A stretch of 64,000 nt of DNA from Planctomycetaceae bacterium (GCA_016793115.1 JAEUIN010000401.1:1-64000), one strand, 5' to 3'; shown: positions 26,352 through 35,924, counted from the stretch's first letter. The notes: generated from the sequence alone by a model not told the origin. Numbers and translations are program-made.

Positions 26352-27458
26352 CTAAGTCGAAGATGCGGCGTCGCCGATGCCGGCAGCTTGCAGAAGTCGA
26401 ATGAAGCCATAGGCCACGAAGCCCGTGATTGGGATCGTCAACAGCCACGCCCAAACCATTTTCTCGACGATCGTCCAGCGCAACGCGCTCCAGCGTTTCG
26501 CCGCCCCGACTCCCATAATTGAGGCTGAAATATTGTGAGTCGTCGAGACCGGAATGCCGAAGTGAGACGCGAGGCCGATGATCGTGGCGCTAGTCGTTTC
26601 GGCGGCGAAGCCATGGACGGGTTGGAGTCGAACCATCTTGTGCCCGAGCGTCTTGATGATGCGCCAGCCGCCGGCCGCCGTGCCGGCCGCCATGACGATC
26701 GCGCACACCGCCTTGATCCAAACGGCAATTTCCAAATCGTGGCCTGGAGCAGCCGGGGGCGTGTGTAAAAACGACAGCCATTCGGGCAGTTCGTCCAACT
26801 TGCCTTCGGATGTGCCTGCGGCGAGGGCCAGCGCGATAATGCCCATCGTCTTTTGTGCGTCGTTGGTGCCGTGCATGAAACCCATGCCTGCGGCACTGAG
26901 CATTTGCGCCTTGCCGAATACGGCGTTGACCATACGCGGCCGCCAACTACGCAATAAAATGTAGAGTGTCGTCATGATTAAAAAGCCCAGCGCGAACCCG
27001 GCGAGAGGCGAACTGAACATCGGGACGACGACTTTCCAGAGCAAGCCTTTTCCGTCGTACCAGTGGATCTTGCTCGGCTGCGACCAAATGACCACGTCCC
27101 AACTGTCCGCAGCGGCGAGGGCCGCACCGACCAAGCCGCCGATCAAGGCGTGACTCGAACTGCTCGGCAATCCCCAGTACCACGTCACGAGATTCCAGAC
27201 GATTGCGGCCGCTAAAGCCGAAATCAGCACCTGCTGAGTCACGATGCGCCCGTCGACCAATCCGGAAGCAATCGTCTTCGCGACGGCGGTTCCCCAAAGT
27301 GCGCCGATCAGATTCGTCGCCGCAGCCATCACGACCGCTTGACGCGGCGTCAGTACTTTGGTTGAGACGACTGTGGCGATCGAATTGGCGGTATCGTGAA
27401 AGCCGTTGATGTATTCGAACATCAGAGCCACGATGATCACGCAAAGTATAAGCGTCAT
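26352..27458 (-). CDS. pit: PiT-family inorganic phosphate transporter
   Basis: This 368-residue membrane protein has about ten transmembrane segments. The PiT signatures FEYINGFHDTANSIATVVSTK near the N-terminus and GIPVSTTHNISASIMGVG near the C-terminus are both present. PiT carriers import phosphate with a cation, usually as a metal-phosphate complex, at the inner membrane. The gene is eight bases downstream of the DUF47 gene, the usual pairing, and the two are surely one transcript. Confidence 0.95.
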   Translation of the reverse strand: MTLILCVIIVALMFEYINGFHDTANSIATVVSTKVLTPRQAVVMAAATNLIGALWGTAVAKTIASGLVDGRIVTQQVLISALAAAIVWNLVTWYWGLPSSSSHALIGGLVGAALAAADSWDVVIWSQPSKIHWYDGKGLLWKVVVPMFSSPLAGFALGFLIMTTLYILLRSWRPRMVNAVFGKAQMLSAAGMGFMHGTNDAQKTMGIIALALAAGTSEGKLDELPEWLSFLHTPPAAPGHDLEIAVWIKAVCAIVMAAGTAAGGWRIIKTLGHKMVRLQPVHGFAAETTSATIIGLASHFGIPVSTTHNISASIMGVGAAKRWSALRWTIVEKMVWAWLLTIPITGFVAYGFIRLLQAAGIGDAASST

Positions 27459-27465
27459 CGGCGGT

Positions 27466-28095
27466 CTAAGAGTTTTTCAAAACAATGTGCGAAATGACGT
27501 TGCCCGCGTCGCGACAACGGTCGATGACTTTTTCCAGCAGGTCGTAAAGATCGCGCACCATCATCGCCTGAATCGGCTCGTAACGACCGCTGTAGACCTC
27601 GCGGAGAAGTTCGATCATCACGTCGTCGGCTTCCCCTTCGATACCTTGTAGCTTGTCGTTTTGCTCTTTCACCATTTCCAGCGGCGGCATCTTCCGTAAT
27701 AGCCGAACCATGTCGGCCACGGTCGCCGTCGCTCGCACCATCAGTTCCACTTGCTGCGAGAATTCGACTCCCTGCAGCCGTTGCGGAGCGAGGTTGAAGC
27801 GCTCGGCGAACTTCTCGATCGTCTTCGGGATGCGATACAGCGCGTAAGCCAACGTCTCGATATCTTCGCGTTCCAAACCGGTGACGAACGTCGATACGAG
27901 TTCCTCGCCGATCTTCTCCGTGATTCGCTTGTCTTTCGAGCGCGACAAAGCGAACTCATCGAGCGGGTGCGAATGAGTTCTGTCCTTCAGCAATTCGACG
28001 AGTAGCCGCGTCGATTCGCGGCACTCGTCGGCGCTCGCCTCAAGGAGATCGAAAAACTTGTTGTCTTGGCTGAAAAACTTCTGAATGGAAAACAT
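27466..28095 (-). CDS. DUF47 / PhoU-like phosphate transport regulator
   Basis: This 209-residue helical protein matches the DUF47 (TIGR00153) family: N-terminal FFSQDNKFFDLLEASADECRES, EKIGEELVSTFVTGLEREDIETLAYALYRI, and a C-terminal YDLLEKVIDRCRDAGNVISHIVLK. These PhoU-like proteins accompany PiT carriers and are thought to regulate phosphate uptake. It is cytoplasmic. The start is ATG 28095. Pit begins eight bases after its stop. Confidence 0.95.
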   Translation of the reverse strand: MFSIQKFFSQDNKFFDLLEASADECRESTRLLVELLKDRTHSHPLDEFALSRSKDKRITEKIGEELVSTFVTGLEREDIETLAYALYRIPKTIEKFAERFNLAPQRLQGVEFSQQVELMVRATATVADMVRLLRKMPPLEMVKEQNDKLQGIEGEADDVMIELLREVYSGRYEPIQAMMVRDLYDLLEKVIDRCRDAGNVISHIVLKNS

Positions 28096-28340
28096 GGTCG
28101 CGCAGGTCCCTTCGCGGCCGCCACGGTAAGGTCGGGCCTCGGCGGTTTCTTACCGCTAGGAATGGCCCGACCAAGTAAGCCGCTATCGTAAGCGCTTTTC
28201 AGCCGCCGACCAGTGGTTGCCAACCGTCGAACGTCATAAAACGTGGCGGTCCGCAGCCCGACGAACTATATTGTCCGACTCACAACGGCACGCCTACCTC
28301 GCCTTCGTCGCTCCCTAAAATTTTCTCCGACGAGAGTTCT

Positions 28341-29198
28341 ATGCTCGCTTTCCGCTCGCTCGCATTTCACCAAATGTTGCCGGCATTCTGCTGTTTCGTT
28401 GCGTTGGTCTGCTGCGCTGACGCTACGCTCGCAGAACACGAAGGTAAGGTTCAGGTCTTGTTGCTCGGTGACAGCACGACGATCGGAAGCGTGTGCCGAC
28501 GGACGGAGCCTCAATCTGCCGACCTGGAAGACGTGATCCGTGAATTGCTGGCCGCGGAAAAAGATTTGCCGCCGGTGAACGTGATCAATCTCGGCCGGGA
28601 CGGCGAATTCATTCACGGTCTGCTCACCGGCCGATACGAGCGCGATGTGGCTAAGCAAGTCGGCGTCGACTACATCTTCATCCGTTATGGACTCAACGAT
28701 CTGAGCAAGCGCGAGAACTTTGCCGAAAACTTTCCCAACGACTACCGCGAACTGATTGCGCGATTGAGGAAGGACTTTCCGACGGCGGTGCTTGTGCCGT
28801 CCACGACGATTCCCTATCTGTCGCCGGAAAAGGATGAGCAGTTGCTGGACGCGATTCGGCAAGTCGGTAAGTCGGCGAACCTACCTGTATTCGACGTCTA
28901 CACTCGCTACGCGGCGGAACTGGAAAAGGGCTCCAACAAGCTCAAATACCGCCGCTTTCCGCATGAGAAGATTCCGGAACCGCATCGCGAGTGGACCAAA
29001 CGCTACTTACAGTCGGGCAGCGTGGTCGTGATGGATAACCGGCTCGACGCGCATTTTGGGCATCTCGAGGGTTGGTATAGTGACCGGCATCCGAGTCCGG
29101 CGGGCTATCATGTCATCGGCGACGAAACCGCGAAATACTTGGCCAAGCTGCTTCGTACACGTGTTGCCGAAGGGGAAAAACCGGCGAAGCCAGAGTAG
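28341..29198 (+). CDS. Secreted SGNH/GDSL hydrolase
   Basis: This 285-residue protein has a signal peptide (hydrophobic to about residue 31). The SGNH blocks are visible: block I VLLLGDSTTIGS, block III with Asn in IRYGLNDLSKR, and block V DRHPSPAGYH with the catalytic Asp/His. The family hydrolyses esters, often acetyl groups on polysaccharides or glycosides. It is therefore likely to be a carbohydrate esterase outside the cytoplasm, matching the pectin-related genes elsewhere in the window. It appears monocistronic, in front of the NfeD genes. Confidence 0.87.
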   Translation: MLAFRSLAFHQMLPAFCCFVALVCCADATLAEHEGKVQVLLLGDSTTIGSVCRRTEPQSADLEDVIRELLAAEKDLPPVNVINLGRDGEFIHGLLTGRYERDVAKQVGVDYIFIRYGLNDLSKRENFAENFPNDYRELIARLRKDFPTAVLVPSTTIPYLSPEKDEQLLDAIRQVGKSANLPVFDVYTRYAAELEKGSNKLKYRRFPHEKIPEPHREWTKRYLQSGSVVVMDNRLDAHFGHLEGWYSDRHPSPAGYHVIGDETAKYLAKLLRTRVAEGEKPAKPE

Positions 29199-29579
29199 CG
29201 CTGTGAACGGCCGCAAACTCCGCCGGCCGACGAGAGCTAGAACTAAGGCGATTGATTCTCCGTATTCATTTCGCGGACCCCACCGCAGCATCCTGACGGT
29301 GCTTAAAGTATTGAGCTACGCATCGTTATGCGCTACGCCTGCGCCGATGCACCGGCTGCCGGTTTTGACTCGACTCCGCTCATGTCTATAATTTCGTCGA
29401 CAAAACACCGTCGTAGATAAATACTTGCGCCGCCTGAGCGAACTTCATTTCTAAGGCCTGCGGACGATTTGCCGCATTCGGCAACCCTGCTCTGCATTCG
29501 ATCGCCAATACGTATGACGAACCACGGTCGAACCGACGGAAGGAGGGTCCGCCAGTCTCAACGCCAGCGGATTGGGATT
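29199..29579. other. Leader region of the NfeD gene
   Basis: This 380-bp stretch has no convincing gene. It holds a strong promoter at 29365-29392 and an AGGAGGG purine tract around 29542, about 30 bp before the ATG at 29580. An in-frame upstream ATG exists at 29514, but it would place a charged extension ahead of the signal peptide. Confidence 0.6.
29365..29392 (+). promoter_or_regulatory. Near-consensus sigma-70 promoter for the NfeD genes
   Basis: TTGACT (29365-29370), a 16-bp spacer and the perfect -10 box TATAAT (29387-29392) form the best promoter seen in this window. Transcription would start near 29399, giving a leader of about 180 nt before the NfeD protein start at 29580. Confidence 0.7.
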
Positions 29580-31751
29580 ATGAAGGCGCTGTTCGCAGCG
29601 CTGCTCCTGGCTTCTATTCCGTCGTTTCAACGTGCGCCAACGATGGCCAAAGAGCCGGCAGCGGCCAAGAAGCTCGGGCCCAACGGCGAGCCGCGCGTCG
29701 GAAAATATCTTCGTATCGCGGCCCCAATCACCGATAAGGTCCGCGACCGCATCCGTCGCACCGTTGACCGATTCGTTGAGCAAGCAAAGACTCGCGGACA
29801 TTGGCCCGTACTGATTTTCGAAATCGAGCCGGGGCGTACGGAGTTTGGGGCCGCCGCCGATTTGGCAACGTATCTCAGCGGCCCCAGCCTCAACGGTGCC
29901 ACTACGGTCGCCTACATCCCGAAGACGCTCACCGGTCACGGCGTGCTGGCTGCTTTGGCCTGCAACGAAATTGTCCTGCACAAAGACGGGATCAACGATA
30001 AGACGGAATTCGGCGACGCCGGCAACCACGAAACTGCCATCGTACCGTTCATGACGGCCGGCTATCGGCAGATCGCCGAGAACCGCAAAACGGTGCCGTT
30101 GCCGATCGCGCTCAAAATGCTCGACAAGAACCTGGAACTTCTCCAGGTCGAGACGGAGAGTAGTCGCGAGTTCGTGCTCCGCAGCGACTTGGACGAGTTG
30201 AAGAAAAGAAAAGCGGTCGGCGCTCCGAAAGTCCTCATTCCATCCGGTCGGCCTGGTGTGTTCACAGCGGCGCAAGCGCTCGACTTCGGTATCGCCGGCT
30301 CGGCCGTCGCGGATCGGGCCGAGTTGCTGCAACAGCTCGGCTTACCACGTGAGGCTTTGGAAGAAGATCCCTCGATCGACGGCGAATGGCGCACCGCGCG
30401 CATCGACATCAAGGGAGCCATCGACGGCAAAATGGCCGCCGAACGCGCGAAGTTGATCGACGACCAGATCCGCGATCACGACGTCAATTTCCTGTGTATC
30501 TATCTCGATAGCCCCGGCGGCAATTTTGCGGCCAGTGAGAATCTCGCCAACACGCTCAAGTCGCTCGACCCGTCGAAGCGACGCACGGTGGCGTATATCG
30601 GCAAGCAGGCCCGCGGCGATGCCGCGATGATCGCATTGGCATGCGATCAAATCGTCATGCAGCCTGCAGCCGAACTCGGCGGTGAAGGAGAGGCGGAAGT
30701 CGCCGACAAAGACGTGGGGCCGACGGAGAAGTCGTTCCGACAAATCGCGGAAACACGCTATCACTCTCCGGCGCTTGCCGCAGCGATTGTGAACCCCAAG
30801 CTTGAAGTGTTTCGCTACACGAGAAAAGACAACGGGCTGGTGGAGTATTTCACGCCGCAGGATGTCGCGATTCGCCCCGACGCCGCCGAGTGGCAAAAGC
30901 AGGAACAAGTTAAGGCGTCGGGGTCTAACCTGCTGCTCACCGGTCGTCGCGCGGAAGATTTGGGGCTCGCCTATAAAGTCGTCGACAACTTCGAGGAGTT
31001 CAAAACCCTGTACGGCTTGGAGCACGACCCGCAATTAGTCGAACCCAACTTAGCCATGCAGCTCATCGCCGCGCTGAATGGGCCCGGCCTGAGCTTGATC
31101 TTGCTTTTGATCGGCGGGGCCGCGCTCTATGCCGAACTGCACACGCCGGGAGTAGGCGTCGGTGGGTTCGTCGCTGCGGTCTGCTTCCTGCTGTTCTTCT
31201 GGAGTCGTTTTCTAGGCGGCACGGCCGGCTGGCTTGAGGTTCTGTTGTTTGCGATGGGCGTGTTTTGCGTGCTGATTGAAATCTTCGTGTTTCCCGGCGT
31301 CGGCATCTTCGGACTCGGCGGCGGCTTGCTCGTGGTCTTATCGCTCGTTTTGGCCAGCCAAACGTTCGTCATTCCGCGCAACGAATATCAGATGGAACAT
31401 CTCCGCTCGACCCTCTTGATGATTGTGGGCGCAATCGGCGGAACGATCGTGACGACCGCCGTGATGCGCCGTTACTTGCCGCATGCGCCGGTCTTCAATC
31501 GCGTGTATCTCGCTCCTCCGAGCGGCGACGAACTCGCCGAACTCTCGCGCCGCGAATCTCTCGGCGCTTTCGACCACTTGCTGCACGCCGCAGGGATGTC
31601 GACGACTCCGCTGGTTCCCGGCGGCAAAGCTCGCTTCGGCGATCAACTCGTCGACGTCGTCAGCGAAGGGGAGTTTATCGACCGTGGGCTGCCGATCGAA
31701 GTGGTCGAAGTGCAGGGGACGCGCGTCGTCGTGCGCCAAGTCGAGAAATAA
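29580..31751 (+). CDS. NfeD-type membrane protein with two tandem ClpP-like domains
   Basis: This 723-residue protein has a signal peptide (MKALFAALLLASIPSFQ). Two ClpP/crotonase-fold domains follow, about residues 40-285 and 290-520. Four transmembrane helices come next (about 525-650), then a C-terminal OB-fold NfeD domain (LVDVVSEGEFIDRGLPIEVVEVQGTRVVVRQV). The family is linked to membrane quality control together with stomatin-like proteins. The oxyanion block DSPGGNFAASENL is kept in domain two. However, the position of the nucleophilic Ser seen in archaeal homologues is Gly in both domains, so peptidase activity is doubtful. A second, short NfeD protein follows 117 bp downstream. Confidence 0.88.
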   Translation: MKALFAALLLASIPSFQRAPTMAKEPAAAKKLGPNGEPRVGKYLRIAAPITDKVRDRIRRTVDRFVEQAKTRGHWPVLIFEIEPGRTEFGAAADLATYLSGPSLNGATTVAYIPKTLTGHGVLAALACNEIVLHKDGINDKTEFGDAGNHETAIVPFMTAGYRQIAENRKTVPLPIALKMLDKNLELLQVETESSREFVLRSDLDELKKRKAVGAPKVLIPSGRPGVFTAAQALDFGIAGSAVADRAELLQQLGLPREALEEDPSIDGEWRTARIDIKGAIDGKMAAERAKLIDDQIRDHDVNFLCIYLDSPGGNFAASENLANTLKSLDPSKRRTVAYIGKQARGDAAMIALACDQIVMQPAAELGGEGEAEVADKDVGPTEKSFRQIAETRYHSPALAAAIVNPKLEVFRYTRKDNGLVEYFTPQDVAIRPDAAEWQKQEQVKASGSNLLLTGRRAEDLGLAYKVVDNFEEFKTLYGLEHDPQLVEPNLAMQLIAALNGPGLSLILLLIGGAALYAELHTPGVGVGGFVAAVCFLLFFWSRFLGGTAGWLEVLLFAMGVFCVLIEIFVFPGVGIFGLGGGLLVVLSLVLASQTFVIPRNEYQMEHLRSTLLMIVGAIGGTIVTTAVMRRYLPHAPVFNRVYLAPPSGDELAELSRRESLGAFDHLLHAAGMSTTPLVPGGKARFGDQLVDVVSEGEFIDRGLPIEVVEVQGTRVVVRQVEK

Positions 31752-31868
31752 TCGCTTTACACGGCCTTAGATTTGGTCGATTGTGCGACGACTACTTCCG
31801 GCTCCGCTCTCGGCATAGAATGGTTTCGCCGCAAGTGAAGGATTCGGTTCGTAGTGCGAGGGCCGGTT

Positions 31869-32450
31869 ATGTCGCCGCTGGGTTGGGCCGCACTCCTGCT
31901 GACATTCGGACTGATCATCATGCTCGTCGAGATGTTCGTCCCTTCGGGCGGCGTGTTGGCGTTCATTTCAGCTACGTCGGTGATCGCCTCGATTTTCATG
32001 GCGTTTCGTTCCTCTTCGGAGGCCGGCGTCGGCTTCATGGCGATGGCTGTTCTCGGCACTCCGGTCGTACTGGCGATCGGTTTCAAACTCTGGCCCCGCA
32101 CGCCGCTCGGTAAACGCATTTTGCTTGATGTGCCGACGGGGGACGATGTCCTGCCCGACATCGAGCTCCGCAAGCGGCTCAAGGAACTCGTCGGGCATTT
32201 CGGTACGGCCAAAGCGCTAATGCTTCCGGGCGGACCGGTGCAGGTTGAAGGTCATATTTATGATGCGCTCAGTGAGGGCGTAGCCGTGCAACCGGGCGAG
32301 CGAGTGAAGGTGGTCGAAGTGCGCGGCACTCGAATCGTCGTTCGCCCGACGAAGGATGAGCCCGCGCCCTCCGCGTCGATCGATGCCGACGATCCGCTCA
32401 ATGTGACGATCGACAAGCTCGGGCTTGACCCGTTCGATCCGCTGAAATGA
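31869..32450 (+). CDS. Short NfeD-family membrane protein
   Basis: The protein has about 193 residues. Two to three transmembrane helices occupy the first ~75 residues (GWAALLLTFGLIIMLVEMFVPSGGVLAFISA), followed by a C-terminal OB-fold (VQVEGHIYDALSEGVAVQPGERVKVVEVRGTRIVVRP), the NfeD signature. It lacks the ClpP-like domain. The ATG at 31869 with GAGGG seven bases upstream is preferred over the in-frame GTG at 31854. It is likely co-transcribed with the long NfeD gene. Such pairs of long and short NfeD proteins are known to assemble with stomatin-like partners, but no stomatin gene is in the window. Confidence 0.88.
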   Translation: MSPLGWAALLLTFGLIIMLVEMFVPSGGVLAFISATSVIASIFMAFRSSSEAGVGFMAMAVLGTPVVLAIGFKLWPRTPLGKRILLDVPTGDDVLPDIELRKRLKELVGHFGTAKALMLPGGPVQVEGHIYDALSEGVAVQPGERVKVVEVRGTRIVVRPTKDEPAPSASIDADDPLNVTIDKLGLDPFDPLK

Positions 32451-32572
32451 TCGGCGGCTAAAAGAACTGCGCCCCTCTTGCAACGAAGTCTCCTATCCCG
32501 AGAATTTGCGAGGTACTTCTTCCTTCGCGTTCCTCGGCCGAATTGAATCGGTCGCTCGTCAGGAGAGTTTGC

Positions 32573-33538
32573 GTGCCGAAGTTCAAAGTGTTGCTGACCG
32601 ATTATGCTTGGCCGGATTTAGACATCGAGCGGAAGATTCTGGCCGACGGTGACTGCGAACTCGTCGTCGCCGACAAGGCCAAGACCGACGCCGCATCGCT
32701 CGCGGCGCTGGCCGGGCCGTGCGACGCCATCATGACCAATTGGGCCAAGGTCCCCGGATCCGTGATTGCCGCCGCAATGAATTGCAGAATCGTTTCACGG
32801 CTCGGCATCGGTCTCGACAACATCGACGTCGAATACTGCACGCAGCATAAGATCCCGGTCACCAACGTGCCGGACTACTGTCTGATCGAAGTCGCCGAGC
32901 ATGCGCTGGCTTCCATCTTCGCCTTGGGGCGAAAGATCGGCTTCTATCACCACGCGACGAAGTCCGGCCGTTACGAACTTCAGGCCGGGCCGAAGCTTCG
33001 CCGCATGGAAGGACAAACGGTGGGCATCGTCGGTTTTGGGGCCATCGGACAATGCCTTGCCAAGAAGTGCCTGGGCGTTGGTATGAAAGTCGTCGCCTTC
33101 AATCGCTCTCGCAAAGAAGCTCCGGCCGGAGTCGAGTGGCGTGACCTTCCCGCCCTTCTTGGCCAAAGCGACTACGTCTCATTGCATGTGCCGGCGACGC
33201 CGCAGACCAAGCATCTGATTGGAACTGAGCAGTTCAAGTTGATGAAGCCTTCGGCGTATCTGATCAACACGGCGCGCGGCGCGATCGTCGATGAGGCGGC
33301 GCTAGCGGCGGCGCTTGAGGCCGGGCAACTTGCCGGCGCGGCGCTCGACGTGCAACAGCAAGAGCCGTGCGACCTCACGAAAGCGCCGTTTAACGATCCT
33401 CGCGTGATTGTCACTCCGCATGCCGCGTTTGTTTCCGAGGAGAGTCTCGCGAATCTCCGCTCGCGAACGGCCCAGCAAGTCGTCGATCGGCTACATGGTC
33501 GTCGGCCGGAAAACGTCGTCAACCCGAGCGTGCTGTGA
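32573..33538 (+). CDS. D-isomer-specific 2-hydroxyacid dehydrogenase, CtBP-like
   Basis: The protein has 321 residues. It has the Rossmann motif GIVGFGAIGQ, NAD-binding residues, and catalytic Arg/Glu/His in SRLGIGLDNIDV, ALDVQQQEPC and VTPHAAFVSEE. It reduces or oxidises a 2-keto/2-hydroxy acid with NAD(P). The family includes phosphoglycerate and glyoxylate dehydrogenases and CtBP; the exact substrate is unclear. The GTG at 32573 with AGGAG seven bases upstream is preferred over an upstream TTG. The last bases overlap the start of the acetyltransferase (GTGA at 33535-33538), so the two are co-translated. Confidence 0.92.
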   Translation: MPKFKVLLTDYAWPDLDIERKILADGDCELVVADKAKTDAASLAALAGPCDAIMTNWAKVPGSVIAAAMNCRIVSRLGIGLDNIDVEYCTQHKIPVTNVPDYCLIEVAEHALASIFALGRKIGFYHHATKSGRYELQAGPKLRRMEGQTVGIVGFGAIGQCLAKKCLGVGMKVVAFNRSRKEAPAGVEWRDLPALLGQSDYVSLHVPATPQTKHLIGTEQFKLMKPSAYLINTARGAIVDEAALAAALEAGQLAGAALDVQQQEPCDLTKAPFNDPRVIVTPHAAFVSEESLANLRSRTAQQVVDRLHGRRPENVVNPSVL

Positions 33539-34056
33539 TCATCCGCGCGGAAACGCAGGCGGATGCTGCGGCGATTCGCGCCGTGAATGTCGCCGCTTTC
33601 GGCGGACCGCTCGAGGCGGAACTTGTTGATCGTCTGCGCGCGGCGGGCCGTTTGACGATTTCGCTCGTCGCCGAAGCCCACGCCGGCGAAACAATTGCTG
33701 TCGAAACCATTGTAGGGCACATTGCCTTTAGTCCCGTTACTGCGACCGATGGTTCCAGAGGATTTGGCTTAGCGCCGTTGGCGGTAAGACCGGAACGACA
33801 ACGCCGCGGCATCGGTTCGTCGTTAATGATGCGCGGACTGCGACTTTGTCGCGAGCGGACGGAAGGTTATGTCGTCGTGTTGGGAGAGCCGGCCTATTAC
33901 GGTCGGTTCGGATTTGCCGCAGCCTCGGCGTTCGGACTGAACGATGAGTACGGCGGAGGCGACGCATTTCAGGTGCTGGAGTTGCAACCGGGCGGCATCC
34001 CTCAGGGTGCGGGCGTAGTGCGTTACTCCCCGGAGTTCGCGCTATTCGGCGTCTGA
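33535..34056 (+). CDS. GNAT-family N-acetyltransferase
   Basis: This 173-residue protein starts with IIRAETQADAAAIRAVNVAAFGG and carries the acetyl-CoA-binding motif A, VRPERQRRGIGSSLMMRGL, followed by VVLGEPAYYGRFGFAAAS. This is the layout of YhbS-like GNAT acetyltransferases, which transfer acetyl groups to small molecules or protein N-termini. The GTG start overlaps the stop of the dehydrogenase by four bases. Its substrate is unknown. Confidence 0.88.
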   Translation: MIIRAETQADAAAIRAVNVAAFGGPLEAELVDRLRAAGRLTISLVAEAHAGETIAVETIVGHIAFSPVTATDGSRGFGLAPLAVRPERQRRGIGSSLMMRGLRLCRERTEGYVVVLGEPAYYGRFGFAAASAFGLNDEYGGGDAFQVLELQPGGIPQGAGVVRYSPEFALFGV

Positions 34057-34141
34057 ATCGTCGGCATAATCGGACTGCGGGTACATTCCAAAATCGAGAA
34101 TTTGCCGCGCGCCCTTTTCCGACCTATTGTTGCCGTCAGGG

Positions 34142-34166
34142 GCAGTTTACTCGCTTAGTAAACTGC
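34142..34166. other. Stem-loop before the coiled-coil gene
   Basis: A perfect 9-bp inverted repeat, GCAGTTTAC (34142-34150) and GTAAACTGC (34158-34166), has a 7-nt loop. It lies 36 bp before the start of the coiled-coil gene. No T run follows, so it is more likely an operator or leader structure than a terminator. Confidence 0.45.
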
Positions 34167-34202
34167 TCTCCCGCCGCACCCGCTCGCCTCTCCCGCTTCT
34201 AC

Positions 34203-35861
34203 ATGCCTAGTTCCATGGACGATCGCCGCCATTTCGCTCCGGTGGACGTGCGTCGCGACTCTCCGTCGTCGCTGCCGTTCGCCGAACAACGCGAACAAAT
34301 TCGGCGATTTCTCGGTGAACTTTCAGAGACGACCGCGTCGGCCGAAGCGGAAATCGCCGGCGTCGTCAAGCGTTTGCTCGACGACTTTTCGATCCGCAAG
34401 TCGGACGGCGGCGCAAGCTCGCAAGAGTTGGCGGCTCGTGACGTCGCGTTGGCCTCGGAACGCGCCAAGATCGAAGAACTGCAGCGGCAGATTAACGAGC
34501 AACGAGTCGAAATCGAACGTCTGCGAGAGGGAGCGGCGCAGCGCTCCGGCGAATCCGCCGAAGCTGAGCAGCGTTTGGGAGCGGCGACGCGCGAACTGGA
34601 TTCGCGCCGCCGTCAGCTGGAACTCGACGCCGAGGACACGGCGCGATTGAGACAGCGCCTCGAAGACAAGCTACGTCGCCAAGAAACGCTGGAAGAGGAG
34701 CTTGAGGCCGAACGTACACGCACCAAGAGCCAACGTCGCCGGATCGCGGCAGAATTACGCGAGCAGGCTGACGCGGCCAAGCGCGAATATCGCCGACATC
34801 TCGACGATCTGGCGGCCCGCCGTGAAGATTTGGAACGCCGCGAGCAAACGCTGCAGGCTCGCGCCGCGGAACTGGAACGGGAAGCCGCTGATTTAGCTTC
34901 CGCCGTCGCGGCCGCGGCCGACAAGGGAGATGATTCCGCGCTCCGTGAGGAATTGACGGTGCTAAGGCAAGCGCTCGCCGAGCGGTCGGCGGCCCTGGCC
35001 CAAGCGGAGGCTGAAGCGTCGGTCATTCGCCAAGAACTCTTGAACGAGAAAGAAGAGCTTGCCGACGCGCGTTCGCGACTTGAGCGACAAGCGGCTGTCT
35101 TGCGACGAGCCGAAGGAGCCGAAGTCGAAGCGGCCGAACTGCGCAATCTGCTCGACGAAGCGCGAGCGAAACTGACCACCGCCGAAGCCGATGTCGACGC
35201 GGCCGGCGATCTTCGAGACTTGCAGGCTGCGTTGGCGATCGCGCAAGAGGATCTCCGCGATCTGCGTAATCGCAACGCAATGCTTGAGAGAACTCAAGCT
35301 CAAGCGGCGGCCGATCGCGCCGACGCGCCGTTGGCGATGGATTGGGAATCGCAAAAGCGCCGCCTGCTCGCCGCGCTCGAATCAGACTTCGACCCGCACA
35401 AGCCGGCCGAACGGGCCGATCGGCTGACGATCGAGGGGACTATTCAAATCACGGACAACATTGTCGCGGAAAAAGATCGCGAGATTACCGAGCTACGCGG
35501 CATCCTTGAGCAACAAAGCTGCAACGTCGGCGACGTCACCGTCGGCGGCGCCGCACTGGCGGCGGCCCTCGATCAAGACGATCTCATCCGAGAGCACCGG
35601 TCGCAGATCGAAGACTTGAAGCGGCAGTGGGAGGAGAAGCTGCGCGAGGCCGAGGTGGAAATCTCGATTGAGCGAGCAAAAGTGGCCCGCGAGCGCACTA
35701 TCCTTGAGGAGAAACGGGCCGAAATCGAAGAATGGGAAGCGCGCACCGCGAAAGATAACGCTCAACCTGGATCGTCCGACGCGAACGATCCAAAGCGGAA
35801 AGGTGTGGGCGGCGGCCGCTGGCTTGCCCGGCTCGGTCTCCGCGACGGCGAGCAAGAATGA
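34203..35861 (+). CDS. Long coiled-coil protein, unknown function
   Basis: This 552-residue protein is almost wholly alpha-helical, with strongly charged heptads from about residue 60 to 380 (EELQRQINEQRVEIERLREGA, EEELEAERTRTKSQRRRIAAELREQ and others). A gap follows, then another coiled-coil segment near 460-515. The first 50 residues and the last 30 are less regular. No membrane segment or signal peptide is visible. It could be a structural or scaffold protein, for example of cell organisation or division; no homologue is recognised. It is convergent with the LptB operon, 63 bp away. Confidence 0.75.
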   Translation: MPSSMDDRRHFAPVDVRRDSPSSLPFAEQREQIRRFLGELSETTASAEAEIAGVVKRLLDDFSIRKSDGGASSQELAARDVALASERAKIEELQRQINEQRVEIERLREGAAQRSGESAEAEQRLGAATRELDSRRRQLELDAEDTARLRQRLEDKLRRQETLEEELEAERTRTKSQRRRIAAELREQADAAKREYRRHLDDLAARREDLERREQTLQARAAELEREAADLASAVAAAADKGDDSALREELTVLRQALAERSAALAQAEAEASVIRQELLNEKEELADARSRLERQAAVLRRAEGAEVEAAELRNLLDEARAKLTTAEADVDAAGDLRDLQAALAIAQEDLRDLRNRNAMLERTQAQAAADRADAPLAMDWESQKRRLLAALESDFDPHKPAERADRLTIEGTIQITDNIVAEKDREITELRGILEQQSCNVGDVTVGGAALAAALDQDDLIREHRSQIEDLKRQWEEKLREAEVEISIERAKVARERTILEEKRAEIEEWEARTAKDNAQPGSSDANDPKRKGVGGGRWLARLGLRDGEQE

Positions 35862-35924
35862 CAAGATCGCCAACATTGAAAATTCGATCGCCGGCTACGA
35901 TCTTTATCGCTTAACGCCGGCTTC

